The position numbers were made by a program, and so were the translations under genes. This document shows positions 4,125 through 5,067 of a stretch of 5,067 bases of DNA, one piece after another. Source of the stretch: Lentzea aerocolonigenes (GTDB lineage Bacteria > Actinomycetota > Actinomycetes > Mycobacteriales > Pseudonocardiaceae); NCBI RefSeq assembly GCF_000955955.1, contig NZ_JYJG01000490.1, positions 1 to 5,067 on the forward strand. Direction: 5' to 3'. How positions within the stretch are numbered: the first letter of the stretch is position 1; every line of letters starts with the position of its first letter. The notes beneath the pieces are model-generated. The model was not told the DNA's origin and ran no database searches. It was given only the letters and a program-made list of their open reading frames with translations.

Positions 4125-5021
4125 ATGCTCGTTGACATCAACGTGCTGCAGCTCGCGGAATCTCCGCGTCTCGGTGGCTGCAGCGAGGAGTTCGTTCGGA
4201 AGCTGGCGTCCTCTGGGACCGTGCTCGCACCGATCGTGGTGCACCGCGGTACCCACCGGGTCGTCGACGGCGCACACCGCCTGCGGGCGGCTGTGCTGCG
4301 CGGATCCCGGTCGGTCGAGGTCGAGTACGTCGACGGGCCGGTGGAGGACGTGTTCGTCCTGTCGGTGTCGCTCAACGTGGCGACGCTGACCACCGCGGAC
4401 AGGGAGGCTGCCGCCCGCCGGCTGCTGCGGTCGCACCCGCAGTGGTCCGACCGGGCGATCGCGGCCTCCACAGGGCTCGCGGCCAAGTCGGTCGGAGTGC
4501 TGCGGCGCGCAGTGGGCGGGCGCGCGGCGAACCGGGTCGGGCGGGACGGCAAGGTCCGCCCGGTCAACTCCGCGGCGGGGCGACGGCTCGCGGTGGAGAT
4601 GATCGAGGCGCGGCCCGACGCGTCGTTGCGCGACATCGCTCGTGCGGCGGGAGTGTCGCCGGGAACCGTGCGGGACGTCCGGCGGCGCCTGCTCGCCGGG
4701 CTCGACCCCGTGCCGGAACGGATGCGGGCCGCGGAGATCGCCGAGGTCGAGGTGCCGGCGGCGCGCAGTGAGGTCCGGGCGCCGGGCACCACGCTGCCGA
4801 TCCTGCGCCGCGATCCGTCGTTGCGCTTCAACGAGCACGGGCGGCTGGTGCTGCGCTGGCTCGAAGCGCACGCGGTGTCGTCCGGCGAGTGGGCCACGGT
4901 GGTGGACGGGGTGCCGTCGCACTGCCGGGAGCTCGTGGCGGACATGGCTCGCGGATGCGCGGAGGTCTGGGCCGAGATGGCCGAGGCGCTGGAACGGGAA
5001 AACCGCCGCCAAGCCGTCTAG
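4125..5021 (+). CDS. StrR-type ParB-like transcriptional activator
   Basis: A 298-residue DNA-binding protein. The N-terminal ParB-like domain (about 1-90) includes APIVVHRGTHRVVDGAHRLR at 35-54, where GAHRLRAA corresponds to the ParB GERR box as altered in StrR proteins. A first helix-turn-helix follows (about 99-128; HPQWSDRAIAASTGLAAKSV at 104-123), then the family linker GRDGKVRPVNSAAGRRLA (139-156), and a second helix-turn-helix (about 165-190; ASLRDIARAAGVSPGTVRDV at 166-185). The C-terminal part (230-290) is helical with LRRDPSLRF at 227-235. This plan matches StrR and its relatives, which activate aminoglycoside, aminocoumarin and glycopeptide clusters; real ParB partition proteins differ and a ParA partner is absent. 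The ATG at 4125 is the only start after an in-frame stop at 4053-4055, and begins right at the ParB domain. Its ribosome site is poor, so leaderless translation is possible. Regulatory targets are not in the window. Confidence 0.9.
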   Translation: MLVDINVLQLAESPRLGGCSEEFVRKLASSGTVLAPIVVHRGTHRVVDGAHRLRAAVLRGSRSVEVEYVDGPVEDVFVLSVSLNVATLTTADREAAARRLLRSHPQWSDRAIAASTGLAAKSVGVLRRAVGGRAANRVGRDGKVRPVNSAAGRRLAVEMIEARPDASLRDIARAAGVSPGTVRDVRRRLLAGLDPVPERMRAAEIAEVEVPAARSEVRAPGTTLPILRRDPSLRFNEHGRLVLRWLEAHAVSSGEWATVVDGVPSHCRELVADMARGCAEVWAEMAEALERENRRQAV

Positions 5022-5067
5022 CCGGCTGATTCCAAGGGGTCGGCTCTGTTGGCGTCTGCAAGTACCG
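5018..5067 (-). CDS. Possible C-terminus of a convergent gene, cut by the window edge
   Basis: The minus-strand frame from 5065 reads VLADANRADPLESAG and ends in TAG at 5018-5020, which shares the CTAG 5018-5021 with the StrR-type stop. The peptide looks protein-like, and the StrR-type gene has no clear terminator here, which would fit tightly convergent genes. Fifteen codons are far too few for proof, and third positions are only moderately GC-rich (several end in A or T). No family can be assigned. Confidence 0.3.
   Translation of the reverse strand, partial: VLADANRADPLESAG

Noticed and set aside
4116..5012. Open minus-strand frame of 298 codons opposite the StrR-type gene
   Set aside because: The plus strand has a full StrR-type domain plan; the minus frame is low-complexity Arg/Pro/His-rich sequence without motifs.
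4125..5021. Interpretation of the StrR-type protein as a chromosome or plasmid partition ParB
   Set aside because: No ParA neighbour or parS-like cluster is seen, and the linker and second helix-turn-helix match the StrR regulators rather than ParB.
5022..5067. RNA gene (tRNA or tmRNA end) at the right edge
   Set aside because: No T-loop, CCA or cloverleaf pairing could be found in the 46 bases available.

Overview
The window is about 5 kb of very GC-rich DNA with strong G/C bias at third codon positions, several GTG starts, purine-rich Shine-Dalgarno sites and actinobacterial protein families (DUF6069, PucR-type regulators, DGPF/YCII, StrR-type ParB-like activator). This points to a high-GC actinomycete. 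The StrR-type regulator and general style suggest Pseudonocardiales (Lentzea/Saccharothrix/Amycolatopsis-like), but that placement is inference, not something the sequence proves.

Layout, left to right. On the minus strand, a Crp/Fnr-family regulator (460-1170, GTG start) is followed 19 nt later by a small four-helix membrane protein of the DUF6069 type (36-440), probably one operon. Divergent from it, on the plus strand, are two tandem PucR/CdaR-type regulators: a 306-aa protein (1326-2246) and a shorter 253-aa protein (2361-3122). Both end in the same HTH_30 DNA-binding domain, and the gap between them holds a perfect 16-bp palindrome. The second PucR gene converges on, and overlaps by 7 bp, a minus-strand YCII/DGPF-domain gene (3116-3541). 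Divergent from that is a small CoA-binding (YccU-like) protein gene (3655-4047). The shared 113-bp upstream region holds a near-perfect Crp-type operator (GTGA-N6-TCAC). Last comes a plus-strand StrR-type activator (4125-5021), preceded by an inverted repeat with half-site length and spacing like those of known StrR-family operators. At the right edge a short minus-strand reading frame may be the C-terminus of a further gene, sharing a CTAG with the StrR-type stop codon.

How they may work together: four of the seven genes encode DNA-binding regulators, and the three non-regulators are small accessory proteins (membrane, DGPF, CoA-binding). No metabolic enzyme cluster is present. The local regulators have plausible targets inside the window: the Crp-type site could be bound by the Crp/Fnr protein or a GlxR/Crp homologue elsewhere, the 16-bp palindrome could serve PucR autoregulation, and the 29-bp inverted repeat could serve the StrR-type protein. 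These pairings are inferred from position and symmetry only. No RNA gene, insertion sequence, CRISPR array or gene-free stretch over 300 bases was seen.
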